Shown in pieces: positions 44,901 to 53,402 of a stretch of DNA of 64,000 bases; position 1 is the stretch's first letter, and every line of letters starts with the position of its first letter. The DNA comes from Lactobacillus sp. ESL0679 (lineage in GTDB: Bacteria > Bacillota > Bacilli > Lactobacillales > Lactobacillaceae): contig NZ_JAQTIG010000006.1 in NCBI RefSeq assembly GCF_029433515.1, positions 56,118-120,117 of the forward strand, given 5' to 3'. A program made the translations under genes and the position numbers. Below the pieces are notes generated by a model that did not search any database, was not told the DNA's origin, and saw only the letters and a list, made by a program, of their open reading frames with translations.

Positions 44901-46239
44901 GCCGTACGATTATCAATCACAACTGATAATCGATACTCGTAACTCGCTGGCAAAGGGCAATAATGGCGTGCTGATTGTTTCACCGCCTGGTTCTGGTAAA
45001 TCTATCGTAATTGCTGAAATCGCTAGGCTGACCGTTAAAAAAGGCGGACAGGTGCTATTCTTCGTTCATCGAAAAGAGTTAGTCCAGCAGATTAAGCAAA
45101 CCTTCATAAAACAGGGTGTTGATATATCACATTGCACGATTGATACAGTTATGCGAATAAAGAACCGTTTAAAAATACTGCTAAGACCGACGCTGATTAT
45201 CGTTGACGAGGGCCATCATAGTCGGGCTAAGAGTTATCAAGCAATCTTTGATTACTTCTCTAAGGTGCCAAGATTGGGCTTCACGGCAACACCGTGGCGA
45301 TTATCTGGACAAGGCTTCAATGATATTTATTCAGATACGGTTGAAGGTCCGTCAGTTGACTGGCTAATTAAACACAAGCACTTAGCACCGTATGTGATGT
45401 ATGGCAAGCCGTTAGGTAATTTGGATAAATTAAAGATTGGCTCAACAGGCGACTATACCAGTAAATCGGTTGAGAAATTTGAAAAGTCAGTCATTCATGG
45501 TGACATTGTTAAATCCTGGCAGAAATTTGCCCAGGATAGAAAAACGATTGTTTATAGTTTCAGCATTAATTTTTCAAAACAAGTGGCTGAAGAATTTAAC
45601 AAGGCTGGTATTTCAGCAATTCACGTTGATTCTAAGACACCCACAATTAAGAGAGAGCAGATCATGGCTGACTTTAAGACTGGAAAAATCAAGGTGTTAT
45701 GCAATGTTGATTTAGTTTCTGAAGGTTTTGATGTTCCAGATTGCAGCTGTGTAGTGATGCTGAGGCCGACAAAATCGCTGGTGTTGTATTTGCAGCAATC
45801 AATGCGAGCGATGCGGTATCAGCCGAATAAAAAGGCTGTAATTATTGACCAAGTAAGTAATTTCGCGGAGTTTGGTTTACCAGACGATGACCGGGAGTGG
45901 AGCTTGCAAGGGCATAGTAAACGGCAGATGCAGGAAAACACAGTCATGATTAAGGAATGTCCACAATGCTATGCAGTCATTAAGGCTGGTTCAGTCAGAT
46001 GTCCGTACTGCGATTATGATTTTTCTGAAGAAATTGAACGGGCCAGGAAGATTGAAATCGAAAAACAAGAAAAGCTGGAACGGATTAAACGAGAGGAAGC
46101 CTTTAAGGTTAATTATATTCTGACTAAGAAAGTCAGTGAACTTAACACGATGGAAGAATTGAAAGAATATCGCAAAGCTAAGGGTTATAAAGCAGGTTGG
46201 CTCTGGCATATTGCCAAGCAAAAAGGATTATTAAAATAA
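44893..46239 (+). CDS. SF2 DEAD/DEAH-box type helicase
   Basis: The 448-residue protein from ATG 44893 overlaps the previous gene by 8 bp. It has motif I SPPGSGKSIV, motif II LIIVDEGHH, motif III FTATPWR, and motif VI LQQSMRAMRY. Two CxxC pairs (CPQCYAVIKAGSVRCPYC) form a probable C-terminal zinc ribbon. It is the DNA helicase of the phage replication module. The longer frame from 44839 has no ribosome-binding site. Confidence 0.9.
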   Translation: MVKPYDYQSQLIIDTRNSLAKGNNGVLIVSPPGSGKSIVIAEIARLTVKKGGQVLFFVHRKELVQQIKQTFIKQGVDISHCTIDTVMRIKNRLKILLRPTLIIVDEGHHSRAKSYQAIFDYFSKVPRLGFTATPWRLSGQGFNDIYSDTVEGPSVDWLIKHKHLAPYVMYGKPLGNLDKLKIGSTGDYTSKSVEKFEKSVIHGDIVKSWQKFAQDRKTIVYSFSINFSKQVAEEFNKAGISAIHVDSKTPTIKREQIMADFKTGKIKVLCNVDLVSEGFDVPDCSCVVMLRPTKSLVLYLQQSMRAMRYQPNKKAVIIDQVSNFAEFGLPDDDREWSLQGHSKRQMQENTVMIKECPQCYAVIKAGSVRCPYCDYDFSEEIERARKIEIEKQEKLERIKREEAFKVNYILTKKVSELNTMEELKEYRKAKGYKAGWLWHIAKQKGLLK

Positions 46240-46249
46240 GGAGATTATT

Positions 46250-46786
46250 ATGTCATTTTTAAACGTAGATCATAAAAAAGCAGAAGATACTAATAACTTA
46301 TTCCCTAAAGGGAATTACGAAATGATGACGTATGAAGTAAAGATGGACGCTTCAAAAAGTGGTTATCAGTGTATGAGGTTTAATTTTATCGTTAGAAAGG
46401 ACCTTGATAAGGCACTACCAGATACCAATGGCAAAGGTCATGGGCGACATTACTGGGCTAACGTTTGGACTGCTAAGGACGAAAACGGCAATGACTCAGG
46501 TCAATTTAAACAAAGTGACTTACAAAATATTGCTAAGGCTTATGACATTCCAGACGGTACTGAAATTAAATCCGAAGATGATTTCATGCAAATGTTAGTT
46601 GGTAAAACAGTTCGTATTTACATCAATCTGGGTGACCATGAATATCAAGGTACCAAGAGTAAGCAAAATAGTACGTTTACTAATTCTTGGCAGCCGACTA
46701 AGTTTCCGCTAAAGGGCGCACCTAAGGATCCATTTGCAAGTAGTGGTGACACAGTTGACATTGATGATAATAACTTACCGTTTTAG
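46250..46786 (+). CDS. DUF669 family protein
   Basis: The 178-residue protein matches DUF669: FPKGNYEMMTYEVKMDASKSGYQCMRFNFIVRKDL at the N terminus, an OB-like middle and an acidic C-terminal tail (VDIDDNNLPF) ending in Phe. That tail is typical of single-strand-DNA-binding proteins. It is probably an SSB-like factor of phage replication. It lies 3 bp before the primase gene. Confidence 0.85.
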   Translation: MSFLNVDHKKAEDTNNLFPKGNYEMMTYEVKMDASKSGYQCMRFNFIVRKDLDKALPDTNGKGHGRHYWANVWTAKDENGNDSGQFKQSDLQNIAKAYDIPDGTEIKSEDDFMQMLVGKTVRIYINLGDHEYQGTKSKQNSTFTNSWQPTKFPLKGAPKDPFASSGDTVDIDDNNLPF

Positions 46787-46789
46787 CCT

Positions 46790-49147
46790 ATGGAATTTAA
46801 TTACGCAAATATCCCGAAAGAACTTCGGGACTTAAAACAGTGGGGCGACTTCGAATTACGTTATGTGGAAGCCCGTCATAAAAATACCAAGATACCGATT
46901 AATCCGTTTGATGGCGCTAACGGTAAATCAAATGATCCAACAACCTGGTCAGATTTTGAAACTGCTTATCAATCGTTATCTAATATTTCCAGAGCCAAAG
47001 GTCTAGCATTCTACTTTACTGGTGGCTATGTGGGCTTAGACATTGATGATATTGAGGACGATTTAGAAACCTGGGAACAAGGCAATCGTGATGAAAATAA
47101 TCTGATTGTTAAGTTTCAGAAACTAACTCATGATACTTACATGGAAGTCAGCCAATCTGGCAAGGGTATTCATGCTATTTTTAAAGGTGAAATTCCGGGT
47201 AAACATCGGCGCAAGGGTCACTTTGAAATGTACCAATCAGGACGATTCTTCGCGCTTACTGGCAATACGATTGGTAAGCCTAATCCGATTATTCAGACTC
47301 TATCTGATAAAGACATGCAGGTACTGTATGAAACGATTTTTGGTCTAGATAAAGTAAGTCCACAGCTTACTAATTCCAGCGGCTCAGTCGATTTATCAGT
47401 CAGCGAGATTATTTCTAAGGCTGAATCAAATAGCCGTTCTGGCGAACGATTTACACTTTTTATGAATGGCGGCTGGGATAAGTTCTATCTATCTCATTCC
47501 GAAGCTGACATGGCATTCGCCAATGATTTAGCCTTCTGGACAGGCCGTGATTTTAAGAAAATGGATACCATTTTCCGAAACAGCTCATTAATTAGAGATA
47601 AATGGGATCGTAAAACTGGTGCTAGTACCTATGGTGCAATTACGCTGCAGAAAGCAATTGATGATTGTACAAATGTTTATGGTGGCTCAGAAACGGTTAA
47701 CACTAACGACTCACGGTTTGCCTGGAACAAAAAATCAGTTAAACCAAAACAGCAACGCAGCCTTGACGATATGGGCATGGCCGACCGTTTTATCGATATG
47801 TATGGTCACGACCGTTTCCGCTACTTAACTGGTGATAAAAAATGGTTCTACTACGATAACAATGTTTGGCGATCAGATAGTTCGGGTATGTTAGGCAAGG
47901 CAATTGATGTGGCAGTCGACTCACTGAAAAAGGAACGACCACAGATTCCAGCTGGCACTGATGACAAAGTCCAAAAATCAATCTTGCGTGAATGGCAAAA
48001 ATTCAAGCATCATGAACGGCTTAGTAAAGGCCATAGTGATTTAACAACCATGCTCAAGCATCGCTTAACTGTTACTCATGAAGACTGGGACCATGATGAT
48101 TATTATCTGAATACACCGTCAGGTTATGTTGATCTACGGGACGGCAAATTGCATGACCATCAGCCCGAATTAATGTTCAGCCATATCACCAGTGTTGAGT
48201 TTACGGACAACATCGACTGCCCTGAATGGATTGATTTTTTAGACCAGATATTCCAAGGCGACAAGGCTCTGATGTATTACGTACAAAAAGCCCTGGGGTA
48301 TTCGTTAATCGGAACTACCAGGGAGCAAATTATGTTCATTCTATTTGGTAATGGGCGCAACGGTAAATCAGTGTTTCTGAATACAATCCAATACATTTTG
48401 GGCAGCTATGTCAAAACGATGGATGTATCAGCAATTATGAGTAAACAGATTAATTCAGGACCAACGCCAGAATTGGCTAGGCTGCAAACTGCCAGAATGG
48501 TTATCACTTCCGAAGCTAACGAGGGCAATCGCTTAAATGAGGGGCTAGTTAAGCAAATGACTGGTGGTGACACGATTACTGCCAGATTTAACTTCGGTGA
48601 TGTGTTCGAATTCAAACCCAAGTTCACGATTTGGATGGCCACGAATCATAAGCCGATTATTCGTGGTACTGATATGGGTATCTGGCGCCGGCTTGCGTTA
48701 ATTCCATTTGATTATACAGTGCCAAAAAATCAGGTCGACCCGAACCTTGAAAGTAAGTTGAGAGCAGAGAGCCGGGGGATTTTGAACTGGATGGTTGAAG
48801 GGACAATTCTCTATTTAGTTGGAGGATTAAAACAACCGCAGGCTGTGATTGACGCTTCAGCAGAATATCGCAGTGAGATGGATGTCTTAGCAGCATTTAT
48901 CCAGGAGCAATGCGAAACTAACGACGATTATCACGAAAAATCAACGACACTATTTGAAGCCTATGTTGAGTGGGCCAAAGGTACGAATAATTACTCAAGA
49001 ATGAGCAATACGAAATTCGGTAGAGAGATGAGTAATAGATTCCAGAAAAGTAGAAAAAGAACTGGTATGGAATATTTAGGTATCAGATTAAAGCAAGATT
49101 CAAGATTTGTATGGAACAAAAAGACAATGCAAGGAACAATTTATTAA
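46790..49147 (+). CDS. Phage primase/SF3 helicase fusion (P4/D5 type)
   Basis: The 785-residue protein has an N-terminal primase-polymerase-like domain (FTGGYVGLDIDDIED with acidic metal ligands; VSQSGKGIHAIFKG). A middle D5_N region follows, then an SF3 helicase core with Walker A LFGNGRNGKSVFL near 521-533 and Walker B-like ARMVITSEANEG. The C terminus is winged-helix-like. It both primes and unwinds at the phage origin. Iteron-like repeats begin 3 bp after its stop. Confidence 0.9.
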   Translation: MEFNYANIPKELRDLKQWGDFELRYVEARHKNTKIPINPFDGANGKSNDPTTWSDFETAYQSLSNISRAKGLAFYFTGGYVGLDIDDIEDDLETWEQGNRDENNLIVKFQKLTHDTYMEVSQSGKGIHAIFKGEIPGKHRRKGHFEMYQSGRFFALTGNTIGKPNPIIQTLSDKDMQVLYETIFGLDKVSPQLTNSSGSVDLSVSEIISKAESNSRSGERFTLFMNGGWDKFYLSHSEADMAFANDLAFWTGRDFKKMDTIFRNSSLIRDKWDRKTGASTYGAITLQKAIDDCTNVYGGSETVNTNDSRFAWNKKSVKPKQQRSLDDMGMADRFIDMYGHDRFRYLTGDKKWFYYDNNVWRSDSSGMLGKAIDVAVDSLKKERPQIPAGTDDKVQKSILREWQKFKHHERLSKGHSDLTTMLKHRLTVTHEDWDHDDYYLNTPSGYVDLRDGKLHDHQPELMFSHITSVEFTDNIDCPEWIDFLDQIFQGDKALMYYVQKALGYSLIGTTREQIMFILFGNGRNGKSVFLNTIQYILGSYVKTMDVSAIMSKQINSGPTPELARLQTARMVITSEANEGNRLNEGLVKQMTGGDTITARFNFGDVFEFKPKFTIWMATNHKPIIRGTDMGIWRRLALIPFDYTVPKNQVDPNLESKLRAESRGILNWMVEGTILYLVGGLKQPQAVIDASAEYRSEMDVLAAFIQEQCETNDDYHEKSTTLFEAYVEWAKGTNNYSRMSNTKFGREMSNRFQKSRKRTGMEYLGIRLKQDSRFVWNKKTMQGTIY

Positions 49148-49149
49148 TG

Positions 49150-49400
49150 TGTGTAGGGTTGGTGCATGGTTTGTGTATGGTTGAGAGTAAACCCTACATC
49201 AGCTAAAGCCAATAATCATGCGGTTTTATAAATATGTGTGTAGGGTATGTATACTTTTTTCTATTAATACTAAAAATAAAAAATAAATAAAAATATATAT
49301 AAAAGAAGGGAAAAATGGCAAAACCCTACACAAAATGGAGCGTAATTTCTTGTGGCTGTAAGGCGTGTAGGGTTTTTGCTACCCTACACCAACCCTTCAC
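49150..49400. repeat. Iteron cluster, candidate phage replication origin
   Basis: The motif TGTGTAGGGTT or its complement occurs at 49150, 49190, 49237, 49322, 49365 and 49381, with one-mismatch copies at 49172 and 49391. The copies at 49365 and 49381 form a 9-bp hairpin. A very A+T-rich stretch (49247-49313) lies in the middle, as for duplex unwinding. The location directly after the primase/helicase gene supports an origin role. Confidence 0.65.
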
Positions 49401-49449
49401 AACTATGCACACATTTCTTAAATCAAAAAACGGGCGATTTTTAAATTAA
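49315..49449 (+). CDS. Possible small protein within the origin region
   Basis: A 44-codon frame starts 5 nt after AGAAGGGA and reads MAKPYTKWSVISCGCKACRVF..., with a Cys-x-Cys-x2-Cys cluster. It runs across four iterons, so its codons may simply reflect the repeats. I list it because of the good ribosome-binding site; it may not be a gene. Confidence 0.2.
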   Translation: MAKPYTKWSVISCGCKACRVFATLHQPFTTMHTFLKSKNGRFLN

Positions 49450-49501
49450 GACACCTAAAATCGCTCTGTTAAATCAAAAAAACGGCATTTTTTAAATTAA
49501 G
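49418..49501. repeat. Two imperfect 33-bp direct repeats beside the origin
   Basis: Copies at 49418-49450 and 49469-49501 share TTAAATCAAAAAA at the left and TTTTTAAATTAAG at the right. The second abuts the ribosome-binding site of the next gene. GCGATTTT (49434-49441) also pairs with AAAATCGC (49457-49464). Confidence 0.6.
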
Positions 49502-49512
49502 GAGATCGACTA

Positions 49513-49671
49513 ATGGCATTAACTAGATTTGGAACAATGCTTAAGCAGCTGCTGTCTATTGAAGAATTAGAGACAGATAAGGGGTTGGCAATTAGAAATG
49601 TTAAATTCACAAAGAAAACTAATTTTAATGATAAGAAAGAACAAGTAATTATTTCAATCGATTATAGATAA
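49513..49671 (+). CDS. Small phage protein after the origin
   Basis: The 52-residue frame (MALTRFGTMLKQLLSIEEL...) starts at ATG 49513, preceded by AAGGAG. It ends in a Lys-rich, strand-like tail. No domain is recognised. Confidence 0.55.
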   Translation: MALTRFGTMLKQLLSIEELETDKGLAIRNVKFTKKTNFNDKKEQVIISIDYR

Positions 49672-49682
49672 GGATTAATAAC

Positions 49683-49931
49683 ATGAACGGTAAAACAATG
49701 GAATTTAATGGCGATATTAAGGACTTTAAAACTAAGGACGGAACAGTAACGATTTCGCTTACTGCTTCGGCTAAGGAGATTTCATTAGATGAATTAAATG
49801 AAATAGCACAAGGTATGGGCCTGAAAGTCAACCTTGAAGCTAGACAACAGGAATTAATCAATGATTCAGAAGAAGCTGACGGACAAACTAAGTTAGAAAT
49901 AGTTAGTGATGAGGACGATAATGATGACTGA
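49683..49931 (+). CDS. Hypothetical acidic phage protein
   Basis: The 82-residue protein has an N-terminal strand-rich half (MEFNGDIKDFKTKDGTVTI) and a very acidic tail (SDEDDNDD). It overlaps the next gene by 11 bp. Function is unknown. Confidence 0.6.
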   Translation: MNGKTMEFNGDIKDFKTKDGTVTISLTASAKEISLDELNEIAQGMGLKVNLEARQQELINDSEEADGQTKLEIVSDEDDNDD

Positions 49932-50325
49932 AGAAAAAAGAATATTTAGTAGGAATGGCGTTTGTTTATATTTTAAAAATGAATATCCATATTTTGGACC
50001 TAGTGAAAAACCTGAGCCAATAAGTTACCGTACTTTAGATAACATTGTTAGTGATCAATTAGATGATGATTTTAAATATTATATTGAAGCAATGGGCGGT
50101 GTTGATTGGTTATGGAAGCAGTTCAAATCTGTACCTGAAAAGAAATGGTATGTAAAAGTACCGCATACTTACCCAAGTTCTTGGTATCAAATAGGTCAAT
50201 GCAATGATTCTACAATGATTATTACGAATATCGAATGTATACCTAATGACTCATTTAAATTCACCGATTCTGAAATCGAAAAATATGGTCTACAAGATTG
50301 CGAGAAGGTGCCAGCTGATGATTGA
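49921..50325 (+). CDS. Hypothetical phage protein
   Basis: The 134-residue protein (MMTEEKRIFSRNGVCLYFKNEYPYFG...) has no recognised domain; aromatic residues are abundant. I place the start at ATG 49921 or 49924; the frame from 49906 begins inside the previous gene. Its stop overlaps the nuclease gene. Confidence 0.6.
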   Translation: MMTEEKRIFSRNGVCLYFKNEYPYFGPSEKPEPISYRTLDNIVSDQLDDDFKYYIEAMGGVDWLWKQFKSVPEKKWYVKVPHTYPSSWYQIGQCNDSTMIITNIECIPNDSFKFTDSEIEKYGLQDCEKVPADD

Positions 50326-50698
50326 TGTTATTAAGCAGGCTTATGAGCAAGGCATTATCACTAAAGCAACGACAGAACATGACATACAGAACAATATTCG
50401 TAAGTTGTTTTCGTTCTGTGGGTTTCTTACTTTCCGTGCAAATGTTGGCAAGGTTTTAATGAAGAATGGGCGTTGGTTTGATACCGGACTGCCAAAAGGA
50501 TTTCCTGATTTATTCGGGTATGACAATTTGAATAAACCGTTTTTCATTGAAGTTAAAAATGCAATGGGCAAGCCTAGACCTGATCAAATTAGATTTCATA
50601 AAATGCTTACTGACCGCGGAATTTGTCATGGTATTGCTCGCAGTCCTGAAGAAGCAATTGCAATCGTGAAAGGAGATTTGATTGGTTATGGATACTAA
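50318..50698 (+). CDS. VRR-NUC domain nuclease
   Basis: The 126-residue protein from ATG 50318 fits the PD-(D/E)xK nuclease VRR-NUC: a helix with E (EHDIQNNIRKLF), then GLPKGFPDLFGY and FFIEVKNAMGKPRPDQIRFH (catalytic D, ExK and Q). Such stand-alone nucleases are typical of Gram-positive phages and may process Holliday junctions or branched DNA. It overlaps its neighbours on both sides. Confidence 0.88.
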   Translation: MIDVIKQAYEQGIITKATTEHDIQNNIRKLFSFCGFLTFRANVGKVLMKNGRWFDTGLPKGFPDLFGYDNLNKPFFIEVKNAMGKPRPDQIRFHKMLTDRGICHGIARSPEEAIAIVKGDLIGYGY

Positions 50699-50903
50699 GT
50701 GTAAATATTGCCAAGGTAATAAAAATATAATGGCTGAGCCAACTATTAGCGGTAGACAGCAAAACGTTAAATTAGTAATTGATGGAACTAAAGGAACAGT
50801 TTATGCACATAAGAAAAATACGGTTTATATCTTTAATTTTCCATTTAAATTTTGTCCGATGTGTGGTCGTTCTTTAACTGGAGGTGACTCTAACGAAAAC
50901 TAA
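50688..50903 (+). CDS. Small zinc-ribbon phage protein
   Basis: The 71-residue frame starts at ATG 50688, or TTG 50682 with GGAG at better spacing. It has two Cys pairs, CKYC at the N terminus and CPMCG near the C terminus, which together form a zinc ribbon. Function is unknown. Confidence 0.65.
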   Translation: MDTKCKYCQGNKNIMAEPTISGRQQNVKLVIDGTKGTVYAHKKNTVYIFNFPFKFCPMCGRSLTGGDSNEN

Positions 50904-51081
50904 TTCAATAGTCCGCTTGAATGACGGTAGGACATCTTATCACGTTAAGGAAACAATGGATAATATTTATTCGTGATTACCGAATAAATTTATTAGGCTA
51001 ACCGACCAGGCTCTCGGTCCAGTGTTAGTCAATGCTTCCAATATTATTTCGGTGACTAATTATGACTGCGATACCTTATGA
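50884..51081 (+). pseudogene. Small phage gene interrupted by an in-frame TGA
   Basis: From GTG 50884 (GGAGG just upstream) the frame runs 30 codons to a TGA at 50974-50976. It then continues in the same register as protein-like sequence (LPNKFIRLTDQALG, PVLVNASNIISVTNY) to TGA 51079-51081. Sequence on both sides of the stop reads as one 65-codon protein, so a CGA-to-TGA change is likely. It overlaps the next gene by 20 bp. Confidence 0.6.
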
Positions 51082-51559
51082 CCTAATTCATAAAATTGAA
51101 GCTAAATACGGCACCTTGGCTATTCCTGATAGTGAGCCGTTAATGATTGAATTGCATCGCGTGACAGGTGTTAAAGTTCGTAAGCAACGCAATCCTAGAA
51201 AAGTCTGCCCGTATAAATATAAACCGCATTATTATGACGATCAGATTGTTCAGTTGATTAAAGATGGCTATTCGATTGGCGAAACAGCAAGCATAACTGG
51301 ACATGCACGACAGACAGTTAATCTGATAATTGACCACTATCATTTGAAGCTTAAACAGCCATTTATTTGCCAATATCAAAGCGTCTATTTATCTAGTCTG
51401 TCGAATCTTGCCTATTGGGGAATCAAAGCACGTTCAACTGAATCTGCTAAACGCAGGACACATGGCGAAATTATGGTTAAGAAATTCCACTGGTGTGATA
51501 TTCCAATCGGTGGCAAGTACATGATAAACGGCAATGATACAGAAATTTTTGTAAAGTGA
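51062..51559 (+). CDS. Phage protein with putative helix-turn-helix
   Basis: The 165-residue protein has a basic middle and a candidate helix-turn-helix (IVQLIKDGYSIGETASITGHARQTVNLIIDHYHL), as in site-specific or sigma-factor-like DNA-binding domains. The C terminus (KFHWCDIPIGGKYMINGNDTEIFVK) is strand-rich. The role may be regulatory; no family name is certain. Confidence 0.6.
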   Translation: MTAIPYDLIHKIEAKYGTLAIPDSEPLMIELHRVTGVKVRKQRNPRKVCPYKYKPHYYDDQIVQLIKDGYSIGETASITGHARQTVNLIIDHYHLKLKQPFICQYQSVYLSSLSNLAYWGIKARSTESAKRRTHGEIMVKKFHWCDIPIGGKYMINGNDTEIFVK

Positions 51560-51575
51560 CGAAAGGATTGAGCAT

Positions 51576-52073
51576 GTGGAGAATTTAGATTTAGGCTTGA
51601 ATATTAATCAAAAAGAAACAGCCAATCGAGTACGTATCTTTTTTAAGTATACTTTCCCTAATTATTTAATTAAGGCTGGGTTACATCGTACTGACTTGAA
51701 AAGTCCACAGCTTAATCCAACAGGTATAGCAGTTCATGGTCGAAATAGTGCTGAAATAAGAATGGCTCAAATTTTTGATATGCAGGATAAATGTAGAGCT
51801 GTTTATCAAGCAATAGATCATTGCTCAGATAGTCAAAATCAGCCCTTCAGAACGATTTTAAAAGCATTATATATAGATGAACTAAAAGATTGGCAAGTGG
51901 CTGACAAGGTAAAATATAGTGATTCTCGTTATGGTGATTTAAAGCGTTATGCCTGTTGTCAATTTGCCGATACGATTGAAACTTGGAAGGTTATTTATGA
52001 TGTAGATATACCAGACCTGAAAATTATAAATCGGTGCAATATCGGTGCAGAATCGGGGTCAGGTCGGGGTTAA
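51576..52073 (+). CDS. ArpU-family late transcriptional regulator
   Basis: The 165-residue protein has the ArpU-like pattern, ending with a sigma-70 region 4-like segment (LKALYIDELKDWQVADKVKYSDSRYGDLKRYACCQFADTIE). Such proteins switch on late genes and typically sit just before the packaging genes. Here the cargo block separates it from the terminase. Confidence 0.78.
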   Translation: MENLDLGLNINQKETANRVRIFFKYTFPNYLIKAGLHRTDLKSPQLNPTGIAVHGRNSAEIRMAQIFDMQDKCRAVYQAIDHCSDSQNQPFRTILKALYIDELKDWQVADKVKYSDSRYGDLKRYACCQFADTIETWKVIYDVDIPDLKIINRCNIGAESGSGRG

Positions 52074-52101
52074 CAGGTGCTATATTAGTATTGTCGAAAG
52101 A

Positions 52102-52258
52102 TTAGACAGTAGGTCCAAGAACCCGCTTTGTAATATTAGAAGCCTCATCGTAAGACTTCATAGCTTCATTGACAGAATTATATTTAGCTGAGAGCGGTTC
52201 GAAACCTTTCAATCTCTAAAATTTTTCGACACCAGTTTTAACGGAGCATTTCCTCCTG
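52102..52258 (-). pseudogene. Antisense coding remnant in the cargo boundary
   Basis: On the minus strand, two registers joined by a one-base shift near 52213 read as a continuous protein-like end. These are ...APLKLVSKNFRD and then LKGFEPLSAKYNSVNEAM, KSYDEASNITKRVLGPTV, stop at 52102-52104. No start or full domain remains. I read it as the tail of a gene on the opposite strand, left by recombination. It could also be chance. Confidence 0.25.
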
Positions 52259-52267
52259 TATATTGGT

Positions 52268-52312
52268 TAGCGGTGACGGTCTCTTATATAGGTTCGATTC
52301 CTATAACCGCTA
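52268..52312 (+). other. Armless tRNA-like fold (acceptor plus T-arm)
   Basis: TAGCGGT (52268-52274) pairs perfectly with ACCGCTA (52306-52312), and ATAGG-TTCGATT-CCTAT (52288-52304) is a textbook T-arm. Only 13 nt separate the 5' acceptor strand from the T-arm, so there is no room for D and anticodon arms. It may be a tRNA remnant, an attachment scar or a structured signal. Confidence 0.45.
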
Positions 52313-52341
52313 TCGTCCGTGATGACGGTAAACTAAATTAT

Positions 52342-52433
52342 CCTAAATATATAAATAAACTTACAAAGAAGATTAAGTGCCTGCTTAATCTCTTTTGGTT
52401 TATAATATCTGTAAGTTTATATATATATTTAGG
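52342..52433. promoter_or_regulatory. 24-bp inverted repeat that can sequester a Shine-Dalgarno
   Basis: Arms at 52342-52365 and 52410-52433 match at 23 of 24 positions. The right arm overlaps the start of AGGAGG (52431-52436), the ribosome-binding site of the gene at 52446. Inside the loop a second hairpin (52370-52377 with 52384-52391) ends in CTTTT, like a terminator. TATAAT at 52401-52406 could start a shorter RNA that lacks the left arm. Read-through transcripts would be silenced while local ones are translated; this is inference. Confidence 0.55.
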
Positions 52434-52445
52434 AGGCAAGTTTAA

Positions 52446-53375
52446 TTGGCAGAAGTAGAAATAAAAAAGCACACAAAGCCTAAAACTGTAAATTTTTATC
52501 ATATTGAAGGTAAAGAAAATATCATTCAAAAAATTGATGACAAACTTAAGGAAACTTATTTATATTTACAGTCTAAGCAATCTGAAAAAATTCAAACTGT
52601 AGCTATACGAGATAATGACTATTATATTTGTGCTATGAATAAGGCGTATGTTGATGAAACTGATAATCAAAAATTTGCCTGGTTAATATCTATAAGTAGA
52701 TTAGATCCTACTAGTCCAATAAAAATAGGAGATTTGGATAAAAATATTGAAGAGAGAAACCATGAGTTAGATATTAAAGATAATCAGGGAAGGGTCATCG
52801 ATACACAATTTTTATATGACGTGAATACACATATTTGTGCTTTTTCTCGAACTTCAGGCGGACTTAATCAAGCTTTATTTAAATCATTTCTGTTAAGATT
52901 CTGTAAAGTAAGGGGAATTACATTTGCAGTTATATTAGAAGAAGATGCAATAGAAAAATTAGACAAATTAAAATTAATGTCTTCTTTTTCTTTTAAAATT
53001 GCTCAAGTAAATAATTTCTCCGAAATAGAAAATACTGATCGTGATGAATTAAAAGATATCAAGTATGCTAGTGATATAGGGGCAACTTCTGTCACTACAG
53101 TTTTACAATCTAAAAATAATAGTAAAATGGATGTGAGAAGTATGGTCAATAAAGCCAAATTCTTGTTTACTAACAGTGAGAAATTAGGTATTGAAAAACT
53201 AAATATTGATGGCATAGATAATGATGGTGTATTTGAACCATTAGATTTAATTCAACATAAGTTGGTTTATCATGGTCAAATCGAATTTGATAATTTAATA
53301 ACTGAAAAGAATATGTTTGATTTTTTAGAACTAGCATATCATCAAAATTATACGCTTTGCTCTAAATATAAATGA
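52446..53375 (+). CDS. Cargo protein of unknown function (309 aa)
   Basis: This soluble protein is Lys/Asp/Glu-rich, with no membrane segment or catalytic motif that I recognise. Segments such as RVIDTQFLYDVNTHICAFSRTSGGL and FLLRFCKVRGITFAVILEEDAIEKL suggest an alpha/beta fold. A+T content is higher than in flanking phage genes, which suggests separate origin. A multi-span membrane protein follows 27 bp later on the same strand. Defence or exclusion is plausible from position only. A TTG start follows AGGAGG. Confidence 0.7.
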   Translation: MAEVEIKKHTKPKTVNFYHIEGKENIIQKIDDKLKETYLYLQSKQSEKIQTVAIRDNDYYICAMNKAYVDETDNQKFAWLISISRLDPTSPIKIGDLDKNIEERNHELDIKDNQGRVIDTQFLYDVNTHICAFSRTSGGLNQALFKSFLLRFCKVRGITFAVILEEDAIEKLDKLKLMSSFSFKIAQVNNFSEIENTDRDELKDIKYASDIGATSVTTVLQSKNNSKMDVRSMVNKAKFLFTNSEKLGIEKLNIDGIDNDGVFEPLDLIQHKLVYHGQIEFDNLITEKNMFDFLELAYHQNYTLCSKYK

Positions 53376-53402
53376 TTTTATAAAAGTTAGGAGGGCAAAC
53401 TA

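Noticed and set aside
52273..52458. 61-codon frame over the inverted repeat
   Set aside because: Its codons are dictated by the repeat and the tRNA-like fold, and it ends inside the next gene's start.
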